Assembly: GCA_019694255.1 (NCBI GenBank)
Contig: JAIBCI010000103.1
Span: 1 to 58,066, forward strand
Reading direction: 5' to 3'
Source: Saprospiraceae bacterium
GTDB taxonomy: Bacteria > Bacteroidota > Bacteroidia > Chitinophagales > Saprospiraceae
DNA: 58,066 nt
Part shown: positions 43,076 through 52,831 of the stretch, piece by piece
Position numbering within the stretch: the stretch's first letter is position 1
How the letters are laid out: the number at the start of each line of letters is the position of its first letter
Made by a program: the position numbers and the translations under genes
Notes under the pieces: generated by a model
The model's database searches: none
Seen by the model: the letters and a program-made list of their open reading frames with translations, nothing else
Told to the model about the DNA's origin: nothing

Positions 43076-43972
43076 ATGAAACAATTACTTGCACTCACAC
43101 TGATTTCATTATCTGTCCTTTCCTGCGTGAGTTCTAAAAAATATAAACTTGCGTTGGCAGAGAGTGATGCGCTCAGACAGTCCCTCACCAATTGCCGCCA
43201 GGACCTCGGCAGCTGCCAGAATACCAAAGATGAGTTGGGCAGAACTTCCGATGCCAGAATCAAAGAACTCAACCAGGGACTCAGCAGTCGCAATGAAAAA
43301 ATAAAAGGCCTCGAAGAACAAATTGATTTCCTCAAAAAAAATAATAACAATCTGTTGGAAAGACTCTCAGATCTCAGTGTCGTCAGCAAAGCCGGTGCGG
43401 AGAGTATTAAAAAGTCATTGGAGGCAATGAACGAGAAGGACCGATACATCAAAGACCTTACCCAGGCCGTGAGCCGCAAAGATTCGATCAACCTGGCACT
43501 GGTGATGAACCTCAAAAAATCGCTCGGGGACCTGCCTTCAGAAGATGTCAATATCGAAGTCCGCAAGGGTGTCGTCTACGTAAGCCTTTCCGACCAGATG
43601 CTTTTCAAAAGCGGAAGTGCCACCATCAATGAGAAAGCCGCCGTTACGATAGAAAAAATTGCGAAAATCATCAATGATCAGAAAGACATCGATATATTGA
43701 TTGAAGGCCACACAGACAATGTGCCGATCAACACCGATTGCCTTGCTGACAACTGGGATCTGAGCACCAAGCGGGCTACTACCATCGCAAGGTTGCTACA
43801 ACGCAAGTATAATGTCGATCCGGCAAGAATTACTGCGGGCGGCCGTTCGGAGTACTTACCCAAGACAAGTAACGACACAGAGCAAGGGCGTCGAATCAAT
43901 CGCAGGACAGAATTAATCATTCTTCCAAGATTAGATCAGTTCTTTGAACTAGCGAGTCCGGCTGGCCAGTAA
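43076..43972 (+). CDS. OmpA-family lipoprotein with coiled coil
   Basis: A 298-residue outer-membrane lipoprotein (lipobox SVLSC, Cys17). A coiled coil (about residues 25-150, many Leu/Lys/Glu/Asn heptads) separates the lipid anchor from a C-terminal OmpA domain (about 165-290). That domain has V-S-L-S-D-Q-M-L-F-K-S-G-S-A, I-E-G-H-T-D-N-V-P and R-I-N-R-R-T-E-L, the peptidoglycan-binding signature that recognises diaminopimelate. It should tether the outer membrane to the cell wall across the periplasm. No Tol or motility genes are nearby. It is followed by an amino-acid permease gene after 65 bp. Confidence 0.92.
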   Translation: MKQLLALTLISLSVLSCVSSKKYKLALAESDALRQSLTNCRQDLGSCQNTKDELGRTSDARIKELNQGLSSRNEKIKGLEEQIDFLKKNNNNLLERLSDLSVVSKAGAESIKKSLEAMNEKDRYIKDLTQAVSRKDSINLALVMNLKKSLGDLPSEDVNIEVRKGVVYVSLSDQMLFKSGSATINEKAAVTIEKIAKIINDQKDIDILIEGHTDNVPINTDCLADNWDLSTKRATTIARLLQRKYNVDPARITAGGRSEYLPKTSNDTEQGRRINRRTELIILPRLDQFFELASPAGQ

Positions 43973-44037
43973 ACCCCATGACGATTCCAGGACGATTAAC
44001 CTGATTAAAGCTTATTTTGCAGGTCAAATAATTTCAT

Positions 44038-45462
44038 TTGGCCGGGCAAAATTTTAATCGAGTCCTTGGATTGCGTGAGTGCATTGCGCTTGTGATCGGA
44101 AGCATCATCGGCTCTGGTATTTTTATCAAGCCCGCTGTTATGGCTGCCTCCTTTCCGACTTCAAGCGGTTTGCTTCTGACCTGGACTTTGGCCGGCCTGA
44201 TTACTTTGTGCGGAGCGCTCACCAATGCAGAAGCCATCAGTATGTTTCCGGAAACAGGTGGGCAAGTGGTTATTTTTGAAAAAATGTACGGCAGGAATTT
44301 TGCATTTCTTTATGCCTGGTCCTCCTTTGCAGTATTCAATACGGCTGGCAATGCTTCCATTGCTTTTGTGAGTGCACAATATCTTGCTTATTTTATCCCG
44401 CTTCCAACCTGCTCAGATCAAATAATCCAGACCACTTCCATACACATTCCTGGAATCGGCATCATCGAACCATTCAAAGAAATCGGTCTTAAATTACTGA
44501 CCATACTTCTGATGCTAGCGACAAGCATCCTGTCAGCAATCAGCACAGGGCTCTCGGCCAGTTTACAGAATCTCTTTTCAGCATTGAAAGTCATCGCGAT
44601 AATGATCGTCATTACCGGCGGATTGACACATCATTCAGCCATTTCGACCGTCGCATTAAATGGTTCCGGGCTGGTTACATTTTCCGGCTTTATTGCCGCG
44701 CTGACCAGTGCATTTTGGGCATTTGACGGATGGAACAATATCAGTTTTGTCGCAGGCGAAATAAGATCGCCACAAAAAAACATTCCCAAGGCATTGGCTA
44801 TAGGGATTGGTGTTTGCGTCTTGATTTATTTTCTCTTCCATTGGTCACTGGACAGATGTCTCGGACTGGAAGTCATGATGCATTCTACATCGGTAGCCAG
44901 TGACGCCGGCAAGATTTTATGGGGCACTACAGGTGCTGCTATTCTTGCGTCGATCATTGCTTTCACCACCACAGGAACGCTAAGCGCCAATGTATTCAGT
45001 ACCGCACGGGTCACCTACTCGCTTGGTCACGAAAACAGATGGTTTGCTTCTGCCGCAAAGATTCATCCAAATTGGGGCACACCGGCGAACGCGATTTTCT
45101 TCAATTTGACCTGGGGTGTTATTTTGACTTTGAGCGGATCTTTTGACATCCTCACTGATATGCTGATTTTTGTCACATGGTTCTTCTACGGCATGAGTGC
45201 ACTGGGCGTGATGCTCTTACGCATACGCATGCCCGATATCCCACGCGTTTATAAAACCATTTTATACCCCTGGCCCGCGATTGTGTTTGTGGTGTTCTGT
45301 TTTGGTTATTTGCTTGCAAGCCTTTACTATGATATACATGACTATGCGACTGGAAAAAGCCAGCTCATACGTTCCGTATTCGGAAGCATGATTGCTTTGT
45401 CAGGACTCGTATTCTTGGTAACAGAAAAATGGATCGGTAAAAACAAAAGAGAATCTGTATAA
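44038..45462 (+). CDS. Amino acid permease, APC superfamily
   Basis: A 474-residue transporter with about 12 membrane helices. TM1 contains I-G-S-I-I-G-S-G-I-F-I-K-P, the substrate-binding glycine motif of APC amino-acid transporters. A-F-W-A-F-D-G-W-N-N-I-S-F-V-A-G-E-I near residue 230 is the TM6 signature of the LAT/SteT-type branch. It probably exchanges or imports neutral amino acids with protons or another amino acid. The start is TTG at 44038; an in-frame stop just upstream (44029-44031) leaves no earlier choice, and the next ATG would remove TM1. The C-terminal R-V-Y-K-T-I-L-Y-P-W-P-A segment is also typical. Confidence 0.9.
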   Translation: MAGQNFNRVLGLRECIALVIGSIIGSGIFIKPAVMAASFPTSSGLLLTWTLAGLITLCGALTNAEAISMFPETGGQVVIFEKMYGRNFAFLYAWSSFAVFNTAGNASIAFVSAQYLAYFIPLPTCSDQIIQTTSIHIPGIGIIEPFKEIGLKLLTILLMLATSILSAISTGLSASLQNLFSALKVIAIMIVITGGLTHHSAISTVALNGSGLVTFSGFIAALTSAFWAFDGWNNISFVAGEIRSPQKNIPKALAIGIGVCVLIYFLFHWSLDRCLGLEVMMHSTSVASDAGKILWGTTGAAILASIIAFTTTGTLSANVFSTARVTYSLGHENRWFASAAKIHPNWGTPANAIFFNLTWGVILTLSGSFDILTDMLIFVTWFFYGMSALGVMLLRIRMPDIPRVYKTILYPWPAIVFVVFCFGYLLASLYYDIHDYATGKSQLIRSVFGSMIALSGLVFLVTEKWIGKNKRESV

Positions 45463-45549
45463 AAATTTGTTTGTTGGTTTATGCAAACTAAAAAAATACA
45501 AGCAAGATTTCTAGAATAGTAAAATCAAGTTCAAACAATGTGAGCACCT

Positions 45550-46446
45550 TTAATTTTTTAAGCACCGACAGCTAAAACCATGGTTCTTTCCCCAGTCAAT
45601 CTTTGTGATACCATCGAAAGTTGATTTAATTGTAATGCCTATCGAGCTGCCGGCCAATTTACTTTCATCGGAAGTCCAGAAATCAGCTTCTGTACCTTCA
45701 TAAATAAATGATCCCCCGGCCTGTCTCCTTCCTCCCGGTAAAGCACTGAATCCACTTGAATTGGTCGCATTGACATTACCTATCCACAGTGGATCTACTT
45801 TGCGCATGCCGACTGCGGCCAGTGAGTCAGTTTTTAAGAACTTAAAAAGAATTTCCCATTCGGCCAATGAAGGAATATGCCAACCATTGGGACAAAGTTT
45901 GCCTGATTTTACAGCATACCAGTTATACAGCTTTTGGTACTTGGGCCCATTGTTGACATTATTCTCATAATAGCACCAGGCTGGTTTTGTATAACTTGCC
46001 CATTCAACAGGGTCTGTAATTTTTGGAAACCCCGCTTCGATGCTGACGTTCGACTTCATCCAGCATTGGGAGCCGATGGTGACAATATCATAAAGGTTAT
46101 TCTCATCATCCATGACCGCACTGAAACTTCCACAATCACCTCCAGATGATTTTGTATATTCATAACATGAACTTGCTGTACATGTATTCAAATGATCTGT
46201 TACCGTCACACAATAGTTTCCTGATTCACTCACCACGATAGAAGACAAATCACCGGTGCCGTTAGACCATTGATAACTTAAAGTACCAATCCCATTCGAT
46301 ACCATCACTGTGAGACGATCTGTTCCTTCCAGAATTATTTTTGCTCTTAAGGAGTTACATTCATCGTCAATTGGCTTTCTGCAAGTCTGAATCGTCAGTG
46401 CAAAAAGAAATGCCACACCAATCCATAGATAATTTACTACTTTCAT
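45550..46446 (-). CDS. Lipoprotein with FISUMP (Fibrobacter major paralogous) domain
   Basis: A 298-residue lipoprotein when begun at the ATG at 46446 (lipobox LTIQTC, Cys22); the longer start at 46488 adds 14 residues without a signal. Residues about 30-100 resemble an Ig/PKD-like module (GTLSYQWSNGTGDLSSIVVS, Y-C-V-T-V-T-D). The C-terminal 180 residues are a FISUMP domain: Y-D-I-V-T-I-G-S-Q-C-W-M-K-S-N, Y-N-W-Y-A-V, C-P-N-G-W-H-I-P-S-L-A-E-W, and the final G-F-S-C-R-C. The domain is widespread in surface proteins of Bacteroidota and Fibrobacter; its function is unknown. It is convergent with the amino-acid permease gene. Confidence 0.85.
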   Translation of the reverse strand: MKVVNYLWIGVAFLFALTIQTCRKPIDDECNSLRAKIILEGTDRLTVMVSNGIGTLSYQWSNGTGDLSSIVVSESGNYCVTVTDHLNTCTASSCYEYTKSSGGDCGSFSAVMDDENNLYDIVTIGSQCWMKSNVSIEAGFPKITDPVEWASYTKPAWCYYENNVNNGPKYQKLYNWYAVKSGKLCPNGWHIPSLAEWEILFKFLKTDSLAAVGMRKVDPLWIGNVNATNSSGFSALPGGRRQAGGSFIYEGTEADFWTSDESKLAGSSIGITIKSTFDGITKIDWGKNHGFSCRCLKN

Positions 46447-46769
46447 GTATTCACAGTTATCAAATGAATGAAGACTGTAAATATACAAATGCTACCAGAA
46501 TAAGTAATCAACAATGAGAAAAATCAGCTGCTTGTTGTATTGAGATTACCTTAACATGAATGTAGTGTTAAATAAAGTGCTGAATAAAGAATGGCCTGGT
46601 TTATCACCATTCCTTATTTGCGAAAATTCTAAACCTATTCAATTGGACCAATGCAGGCAACAAACCAGCGAAATAAGCAGTCAGTCTTACGACAATCTAT
46701 CTTCTATCAACTATTAGCTGTTGTTTTATATATTAAAAATTGATTTTGTCTTATTAAACATCAAAGCGT

Positions 46770-49700
46770 ATGAAGTTATTGACCTGTCTCATGGCATTGC
46801 TTACGGTTCAATTGAGTTTGAACGCGCAGCCTATAAGTTCGCCAAGATTAAGGACGCCCTCAGACCAGTCCATACTACAGGTACCCGGCACAACGGTGAG
46901 CTGGGAATATCCAAATGGTGCTGATTTCTATATACTAAAAGTTGCCACCGACTCACTGATGAAGCAGATTGTATTTGAAGATGACAGTGTACCTAGCACA
47001 CAGCGAATGGTTCGTAACCTAAAGTTTGGTTCAAGCTATTTCTGGACTGTACAGGCAGTCAGCCGTCAGAGTACCGGACCTACACAAAAGCCATTCAGCT
47101 TCAGGACCATGCCCGACAATCCGCATGCAGTCAAAGACCACCCAAGAATACTCATTACAGCAGAAGATCTTCCCGCTCTTCAACGCTGGGCTGTCCCCGG
47201 CAATCCTATCTACAGCGCCTTAAAGAACATGCTCAACAGCGCCGTCAGCACTTATAATACAAAATTTTATCCCGGAGGAGTTGAAAATCCCAATTGGCCG
47301 GATCCAGGCAATACCACCTGGTCAGGTTATGTTACGGAACAATACGCGGAGTTTTTTGCCTTCTGGTCGCTGATCGATCCAATCGTTGCCGAACGACCGA
47401 TTCATGCCCGTCGCGCCCGCAATCTCCTGATGTATGCGATTGATCAGGCATTGAAAGGTCCATCTGCAGGACTTCCCTTTCGCGATCCGGGCTTTATGAC
47501 GTATGACCGCTCCCGCGTGTATGGTGAAGCTTTTGGACTGACGGTAGACTGGATTTATAATGCCCGAGATGAAAACCAAAACTTCATTCTAACTTCTGCA
47601 GACAAAGCCAAAATCCGAACCGTATTCCTGCGCTGGTGTACTGAACAACTCACGGCTTATAATCATCCGACGACTATAGGATTAATCAATGACAAGCGTA
47701 TCAATCTGACCGATCGCTGGGTACTCAATAATTACTTCTCAGGTCATGCCCGCAATATGACCTTCATGGCACTCTCGATGGATGAGGAAGATGATCCACC
47801 ACTGGACACTGTTTTTCATTATTCTGCATTAGGCAATAGCCTGCGCAGTTTTATTTTTAATGCAACGGGAGCGTGGCTCTTCCAACAATATGCGCAATAT
47901 GAATCACCCCAAATCGTATCTGCAGCATACGGTGTAAATCCAGCAGGACTTGGAATGGGCAGCGGCGGACTATCTGTAGAAGGCTCCCTCTATGGAGAAA
48001 GTATTGGATGGGTAGCACAGACTTTGCTGGCTTTGAAAACTTCTGGCTGGGCTGATGAGAATATTATAGGAAAACAAATTGGATTACTCTCCAGCGAATA
48101 TTGGACCAGGCTCATGGATGGATTGATCCACTCGATTGCACCGGTACCATACGTTCCAAAAGATGCAACGTATTATGGCGAAATATATCCTGTGGCCAAT
48201 TATGGCGATTTACTAAGAACCTGGATGACACCATTTATGATTGATGTGACGGCACCTATTAGTCTGATCGACATGCGCATTGGCAATCATCCGGACAGAT
48301 TGGATAAAGCAAGGTGGTTTACAAGGAATGCACTGGAAGGAGGCGAAGCCAAAGTACTTTATCATATCAACAATATCTGGTCGGGCAGCTCAGCGACCAG
48401 TGGACTTTACTATTTTCTGATGTTCCCACCAGACCTGCCAACAACCCCTGATCCAAGACCAGCCATGAACACAACATTCTGGGATCCGAGCTGGCAAAAA
48501 CTTCTGAGTCGAACCGACTGGACTGCACAGGCCACGTGGTTTAACTGGCAATGCCACTGGACAAAAATCAATCATCAGGCCGGCGATGGCAATCAATTTG
48601 AATTCTACCGAAAAGGTGAATGGCTTACCAAAGAACGCAGTGGATACACCAATGATAACATCGGTACGACTTCTGAATTTCATAACACACTGGCTTTAAA
48701 AAACGATGTACCACCTTCGATGCAATGGTATGAAGGGCCCATATCTGAGCGTGGAGGGCAGTGGAAAGAAGGGCTAAATGCTGGAGATCCAGTTGCATTA
48801 AAAAGTTTTGGCAATGATTATACCTATGCCACCGGCATATCAACACCTTTGTACAATCGTTATTCCGGTGCCTCGGATATAGAACATGCGAGTCGATCAA
48901 TATTCTGGCTAAAACCAGATCATATCTTCGTCTATGATCGCGCGCGATCCAAAACAGAAGATCGCTTTAAAAGATTCTTTCTGCAATTTACGGCCGCACC
49001 CCAGGTGCAGGGCAGAAATGCAACGATTTTTACGCCAGGCCATCAAAAACTATTTCTTTCCAATCTTCTTCCCGAAGGAGCAAAGCTAACGCCGAGCGTC
49101 TCCGAAAAACTAAGTGCACTCGCCGAACAGGAATTCACCACACATCAAATCAAAATCGAAGATCCATCCAACCCAAAGGATATTCGGTTTCTGAATGTAT
49201 TGCAGGGAGCAGACTCCGCCTCGCTCAAAGATGATGTATTATTGGTGCAAAGCATCGCTGGTACTGCTTTTGAAGGAGCTGCACTTCGCGAGACTTGCGT
49301 ATTGATGATTAAAAACTGGGATGAAATCTTCACAAGTACAAGCTTCAATGTCCCGCACACAGTAAAGTTCATTTATGTAACCGGTGTTAAGCCCTATTCC
49401 GGTTATCGTATCAGCGCCAAATCCGTCGCAAATCAAACAGAAATTATTGTCAATAATGGTACGGATATTTTTGCAGACGATGGCGGGGTGATTCTGATTG
49501 ACCTGAACAAAATCAACACCGGTGTTGAACCAAAGATTTTTTCTGAAGACAACTCCCTCTCCTTACTCATCAATCCAAACCCGTCTTATGGCTGTACTAA
49601 AATTCAATACAATTTATCCTCATCTGGCCTGACGGAAATCGAATTAATGGATCTTTCAGGAAGGAAAGTGGCGGTTGTACTTGATAAAAAATGGCATTCC

Positions 49701-49814
49701 ACAGGAAGTTATCAAATCGATTTCTGTTCTGAAGGACTCGATCCCGGAGTATATATCTGTCGGCTCGTCAATGGAAATAAAACAATCCGAAAAAAGTTAA
49801 TCATTACAAATTAG
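46770..49814 (+). CDS. Heparinase II/III-like secreted protein (putative polysaccharide lyase) with T9SS sorting domain
   Basis: A 1014-residue secreted protein. A signal peptide (1-19) precedes a fibronectin III-like domain (about 25-112: VSWEYPNGADFYILKVATDS). An alpha/alpha-toroid-like region follows (about 125-540), rich in Trp and Tyr. A beta-sandwich begins near 595 with N-H-Q-A-G-D-G-N-Q-F-E-F-Y-R-K-G-E-W-L, which matches the H-x-x-x-D-x-x-x-F-E-I-Y-x-K-G pattern of heparinase II/III enzymes. T9SS type A sorting domain at about 930-1014 (INPNPS to KKLIITN). Lyases of this fold cleave uronic-acid polysaccharides by beta-elimination, but catalytic residues could not be confirmed. No SusCD pair or other glycan genes lie nearby. 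A possible promoter (TTG 46721, TGATTTTG 46741-46748) precedes it. Confidence 0.75.
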   Translation: MKLLTCLMALLTVQLSLNAQPISSPRLRTPSDQSILQVPGTTVSWEYPNGADFYILKVATDSLMKQIVFEDDSVPSTQRMVRNLKFGSSYFWTVQAVSRQSTGPTQKPFSFRTMPDNPHAVKDHPRILITAEDLPALQRWAVPGNPIYSALKNMLNSAVSTYNTKFYPGGVENPNWPDPGNTTWSGYVTEQYAEFFAFWSLIDPIVAERPIHARRARNLLMYAIDQALKGPSAGLPFRDPGFMTYDRSRVYGEAFGLTVDWIYNARDENQNFILTSADKAKIRTVFLRWCTEQLTAYNHPTTIGLINDKRINLTDRWVLNNYFSGHARNMTFMALSMDEEDDPPLDTVFHYSALGNSLRSFIFNATGAWLFQQYAQYESPQIVSAAYGVNPAGLGMGSGGLSVEGSLYGESIGWVAQTLLALKTSGWADENIIGKQIGLLSSEYWTRLMDGLIHSIAPVPYVPKDATYYGEIYPVANYGDLLRTWMTPFMIDVTAPISLIDMRIGNHPDRLDKARWFTRNALEGGEAKVLYHINNIWSGSSATSGLYYFLMFPPDLPTTPDPRPAMNTTFWDPSWQKLLSRTDWTAQATWFNWQCHWTKINHQAGDGNQFEFYRKGEWLTKERSGYTNDNIGTTSEFHNTLALKNDVPPSMQWYEGPISERGGQWKEGLNAGDPVALKSFGNDYTYATGISTPLYNRYSGASDIEHASRSIFWLKPDHIFVYDRARSKTEDRFKRFFLQFTAAPQVQGRNATIFTPGHQKLFLSNLLPEGAKLTPSVSEKLSALAEQEFTTHQIKIEDPSNPKDIRFLNVLQGADSASLKDDVLLVQSIAGTAFEGAALRETCVLMIKNWDEIFTSTSFNVPHTVKFIYVTGVKPYSGYRISAKSVANQTEIIVNNGTDIFADDGGVILIDLNKINTGVEPKIFSEDNSLSLLINPNPSYGCTKIQYNLSSSGLTEIELMDLSGRKVAVVLDKKWHSTGSYQIDFCSEGLDPGVYICRLVNGNKTIRKKLIITN

Positions 49815-49955
49815 TATCCGTACTGGAAAAACGACTACAATACTAAGAGTCCCTAAAACGGGACGTGGGTTTCGATAATTTGTCTAAGTCTTGGCTGTTC
49901 AGGTTTTGCGTCTTTTACTGTGATTTTGGCATCCATATACTGCGTGGTAAAATGG

Positions 49956-52244
49956 TCAATCTTTGACTACCCTTCTGACATGGACCCTCGAGTATAGATC
50001 AACAACCCTGACCAGATACACACCTTTTGCCAGTGAAGAAAGATCAACCGTTGCCTGTGCAGTCAAAGGTTGCAGATAATTTGCCAACCTGCCACTTAAA
50101 TCAAAAATTTTTATTTCGTTGATTTGATTGGTTGTCGGATTTGAGCATTGTATGGCAATCAATTCCCTTGCCGGTACCGGATACAATTCAATACCATTAA
50201 TAACCTCAACGGTGGAGGTGATTCCATTAATGACTTTTGTGAGACAGGTATTGGTCTTTACCGGATCATTGAAGTCAAAATATATTGAGGCAGAATTCAA
50301 AATCCTAGAACCAACTTCAAGGGCGCGAATTGGCCTGATTGCTAATTGAAGAAAGCCTTGCGAACCAGCCTTGTCCACATTTGAATCGGGAAGCATAATG
50401 TTTTTAAAATGTGCTCTGAAATACCTTAATGCGGGCATTTCAAGTTCACAGGCGTGACTTGCGTTCACCACACGAATGGTTGTAGGATCCAGTGTCAGCG
50501 GTATGGTATCATAGACGCTGATATCAAAAGCTGTATCATTACCCGTGTTTTGAAATCGAATGTTATAGAGAAGTTCATCATATTTTCCTTCGATAAAAGT
50601 TATCTGATCCTGATAAACAGATTTATCATTGGGATCATAGGAGGTCACAATCGTGTCTCGGCAAATAGCCATGTTATTGGAAGCTATGATATCGTTAGGT
50701 CGATTGACGAGCCCTTTAATTTCAAATGGTGTACCACGGGTTAACGTTGAAGGCACTTCCAGTTCTACTCTGAAGGATTTCCAGAAAGTACTAGTGATAA
50801 TCTTCGAGTAATTCCATTCCAGCGTACCATTATTCAGATTGTCATAAACGGGATCAGAATTAAGCACTTTCCAGCCTGCGGGAATCACCATGGAAACAAA
50901 TTGCGGATCGATTGCAATTGTACCCGAATTTGCAACTCTCAGTGTGGCAATCACAATCCTCCCCGGACGCGCCCGGGTACAGGCAAGGTTCGCTTCAAAA
51001 TCAATATAATCGATCGACTGAACAGCAAAGTCATAGGATCCTTGCACCTTCCCGTAGATATTGCCTACGTTGATCGTGTAGTCATTTGGAAAAACACTCA
51101 GGAAAGGAGAAGGAGGAAGAAAGACCTGAACTGAATTGACACTGTTTCGTTCAACCAGCAATGAATAACCATTGGAACCGGAAAATGTCGCAAAATTGCC
51201 CGGAGCAGATGTCAATAAATAATTCGTCAGAATATAATCATTGCCATTAAATATGAGATCCTTGTTACTGTCAAAATAAACGAGACCCTGAACATAATTT
51301 GAATTGCGGCATCCAAATGAGTCGTTATACACAACTCTAAAATCCATAACTGAATCAACAAGACAGCACGTTAACGTATCGGCAAACTCCTTGCGAATGA
51401 CTGTATCATAATATATTTTGTTTCCAAACCAATCGTAAGGAAGCGTTTCAGCGCAAAGTGTTCTAACCATGCTGACAGCAACCTGCTTTTCAACTTTAAT
51501 GGTTGTACAGAAAGGCCCTTCCTGATTACAAATAGAACCTGAAGCCTGGTTGCCAATGATCGCAGTAGCACAAAGAACGAAATCGCCCTCATGGTCAAAG
51601 TCCAATGATAATTGGTCATCGGTCTCCGATCGTTCCGCACCATCCAGGGTCCAATGCCAAGTCGGATCACATTTTACAGAATCGAGACTGACAGCATAAC
51701 CTACATTACAAGCACCCTTGCATACTTTGGTTGGTCCTGTTATTCTCTTGATCGGGGGTAAAACTGGAGCTGCTCCTCCTGCTGTCAAAACCGTAAATTC
51801 ACAGTAATCTCCCGTGCAACCATCCACAAAAAAATAATAGGTCTTGCAGGACTTCAGCGTGGCACAGATTGTCTTTGTTCCAGGGCCTCCAGTACAGTCT
51901 ACATCACAAGTGACCGATTCGTTGCATTCACAATCGCCCCAGATCCCTGCCTGTATTCCTCTGTTATACTGGCAATTGAAAGATTTGATTGTGAGACATA
52001 CCTGTCCGCCATTGGTAACAAAAGCCCACCAACTCATATTGTAAGGCACCCCGGTTCCGTTACAAAGCGGTTTACATCCCGAAGGATTTGAATAGTCAGC
52101 TGTCCTGCAGGTATAACCATTTAACTCGTCCAGTGAACAAAGTACATTGGAATCATCACATAAATCAGAGGATGCAGGGGTGCATTGTGATGCAATCCTG
52201 ATGAGCGGAGACAAGAACAATAAGAAGAAACTTAGCAATTTCAT
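49956..52244 (-). CDS. Secreted cysteine-rich protein with DUF7619-like domain and T9SS sorting domain
   Basis: A 762-residue surface protein. A signal peptide (1-19) precedes a cysteine-rich N-terminal part (about 20-170). A PKD-like section follows (about 180-270: KRITGPTKVCKGACNVGYAV). Residues about 540-670 are the conserved-repeat (DUF7619/DUF11-like) domain, with S-Y-D-P-N-D-K-S-V, I-R-F-Q-N-T-G-N-D-T-A, and I-L-N-S-A-S-I-Y-F-D-F-N-D-P. The last 80 residues form a T9SS type A sorting domain (LYPVPARELI to the terminal RVVKD). The architecture is typical of giant or medium adhesins in Saprospiraceae. It is convergent with the heparinase-like gene; no regulator is seen. Confidence 0.82.
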   Translation of the reverse strand: MKLLSFFLLFLSPLIRIASQCTPASSDLCDDSNVLCSLDELNGYTCRTADYSNPSGCKPLCNGTGVPYNMSWWAFVTNGGQVCLTIKSFNCQYNRGIQAGIWGDCECNESVTCDVDCTGGPGTKTICATLKSCKTYYFFVDGCTGDYCEFTVLTAGGAAPVLPPIKRITGPTKVCKGACNVGYAVSLDSVKCDPTWHWTLDGAERSETDDQLSLDFDHEGDFVLCATAIIGNQASGSICNQEGPFCTTIKVEKQVAVSMVRTLCAETLPYDWFGNKIYYDTVIRKEFADTLTCCLVDSVMDFRVVYNDSFGCRNSNYVQGLVYFDSNKDLIFNGNDYILTNYLLTSAPGNFATFSGSNGYSLLVERNSVNSVQVFLPPSPFLSVFPNDYTINVGNIYGKVQGSYDFAVQSIDYIDFEANLACTRARPGRIVIATLRVANSGTIAIDPQFVSMVIPAGWKVLNSDPVYDNLNNGTLEWNYSKIITSTFWKSFRVELEVPSTLTRGTPFEIKGLVNRPNDIIASNNMAICRDTIVTSYDPNDKSVYQDQITFIEGKYDELLYNIRFQNTGNDTAFDISVYDTIPLTLDPTTIRVVNASHACELEMPALRYFRAHFKNIMLPDSNVDKAGSQGFLQLAIRPIRALEVGSRILNSASIYFDFNDPVKTNTCLTKVINGITSTVEVINGIELYPVPARELIAIQCSNPTTNQINEIKIFDLSGRLANYLQPLTAQATVDLSSLAKGVYLVRVVDLYSRVHVRRVVKD

Positions 52245-52344
52245 CCCAACGGATAGAGCCTTTCACAATGATGTTCGCTGCCTTAGGCAACATCGCAAGT
52301 GAAGATACCAGTCAGATGATTAACCTAATGATATTAAAATATGA

Positions 52345-52360
52345 ACCAAGGAGCCTTGGT
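52345..52360 (-). terminator. Hairpin downstream of rplT, possible terminator
   Basis: ACCAAG (52345-52350) and CTTGGT (52355-52360) form a perfect 6-bp stem with a 4-nt loop. On the minus strand an A/T-rich tail (TCATATTTTAATATC) follows. It lies about 50 bp after the rplT stop. The rest of the 168-bp gap up to 52244 holds nothing else. Confidence 0.4.
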
Positions 52361-52412
52361 GACTCCAATGGTCAGCAGAACTATGGTTAGAATTTGAGAA
52401 AGAACTAAAGCC

Positions 52413-52760
52413 TTATCCCTTAATACGGTTGACCACCGCCTTAAAGGTCTCCGGATGATGCAGCGCCAGGTCCGCAAGAACCTTCCTGTTGAGCGCGATC
52501 TTGTTCTTGTTGAGACCGTCAATCAGGCGTGAGTAGTTCATACCCAGTGGACGAACGGCCGCATTGATCCTGGCAATCCAAAGACGACGGAAAGCTCTTT
52601 TCTTGGCGCGGCGGTGTACGAATGCGTACTTCATCGCACGCTCCACAGCGTTCTTGGCTACGGTATAAACTTTGGATCTGCCGCTGAAATAACCTTTGGC
52701 GGCCTTGAGGATCTTTTTTCTGCGTGCCCTGGAGGCGACGGCGTTGACTGAACGTGGCAT
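52413..52760 (-). CDS. rplT: Large ribosomal subunit protein bL20
   Basis: A 115-residue ribosomal protein that binds 23S rRNA and is needed for early 50S assembly. The basic N-terminal extension, [18 protein letters not shown], and the conserved K-G-Y-F-G-R-S-K-like segment ([19 protein letters not shown]), plus [11 protein letters not shown], are diagnostic. Length matches the family (about 115-119). It is the third gene of infC-rpmI-rplT, the usual order, with 71 bp to rpmI. In some bacteria L20 represses this operon; no leader structure for that was identified. Confidence 0.97.
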   Translation of the reverse strand: MPRSVNAVASRARRKKILKAAKGYFSGRSKVYTVAKNAVERAMKYAFVHRRAKKRAFRRLWIARINAAVRPLGMNYSRLIDGLNKNKIALNRKVLADLALHHPETFKAVVNRIKG

Positions 52761-52831
52761 ATATTATGATTTAAGGATCAGGGGATCCCGATGAAGGGAT
52801 ACTTAACCGCTGCTCCGGTTAAAACAATTTT

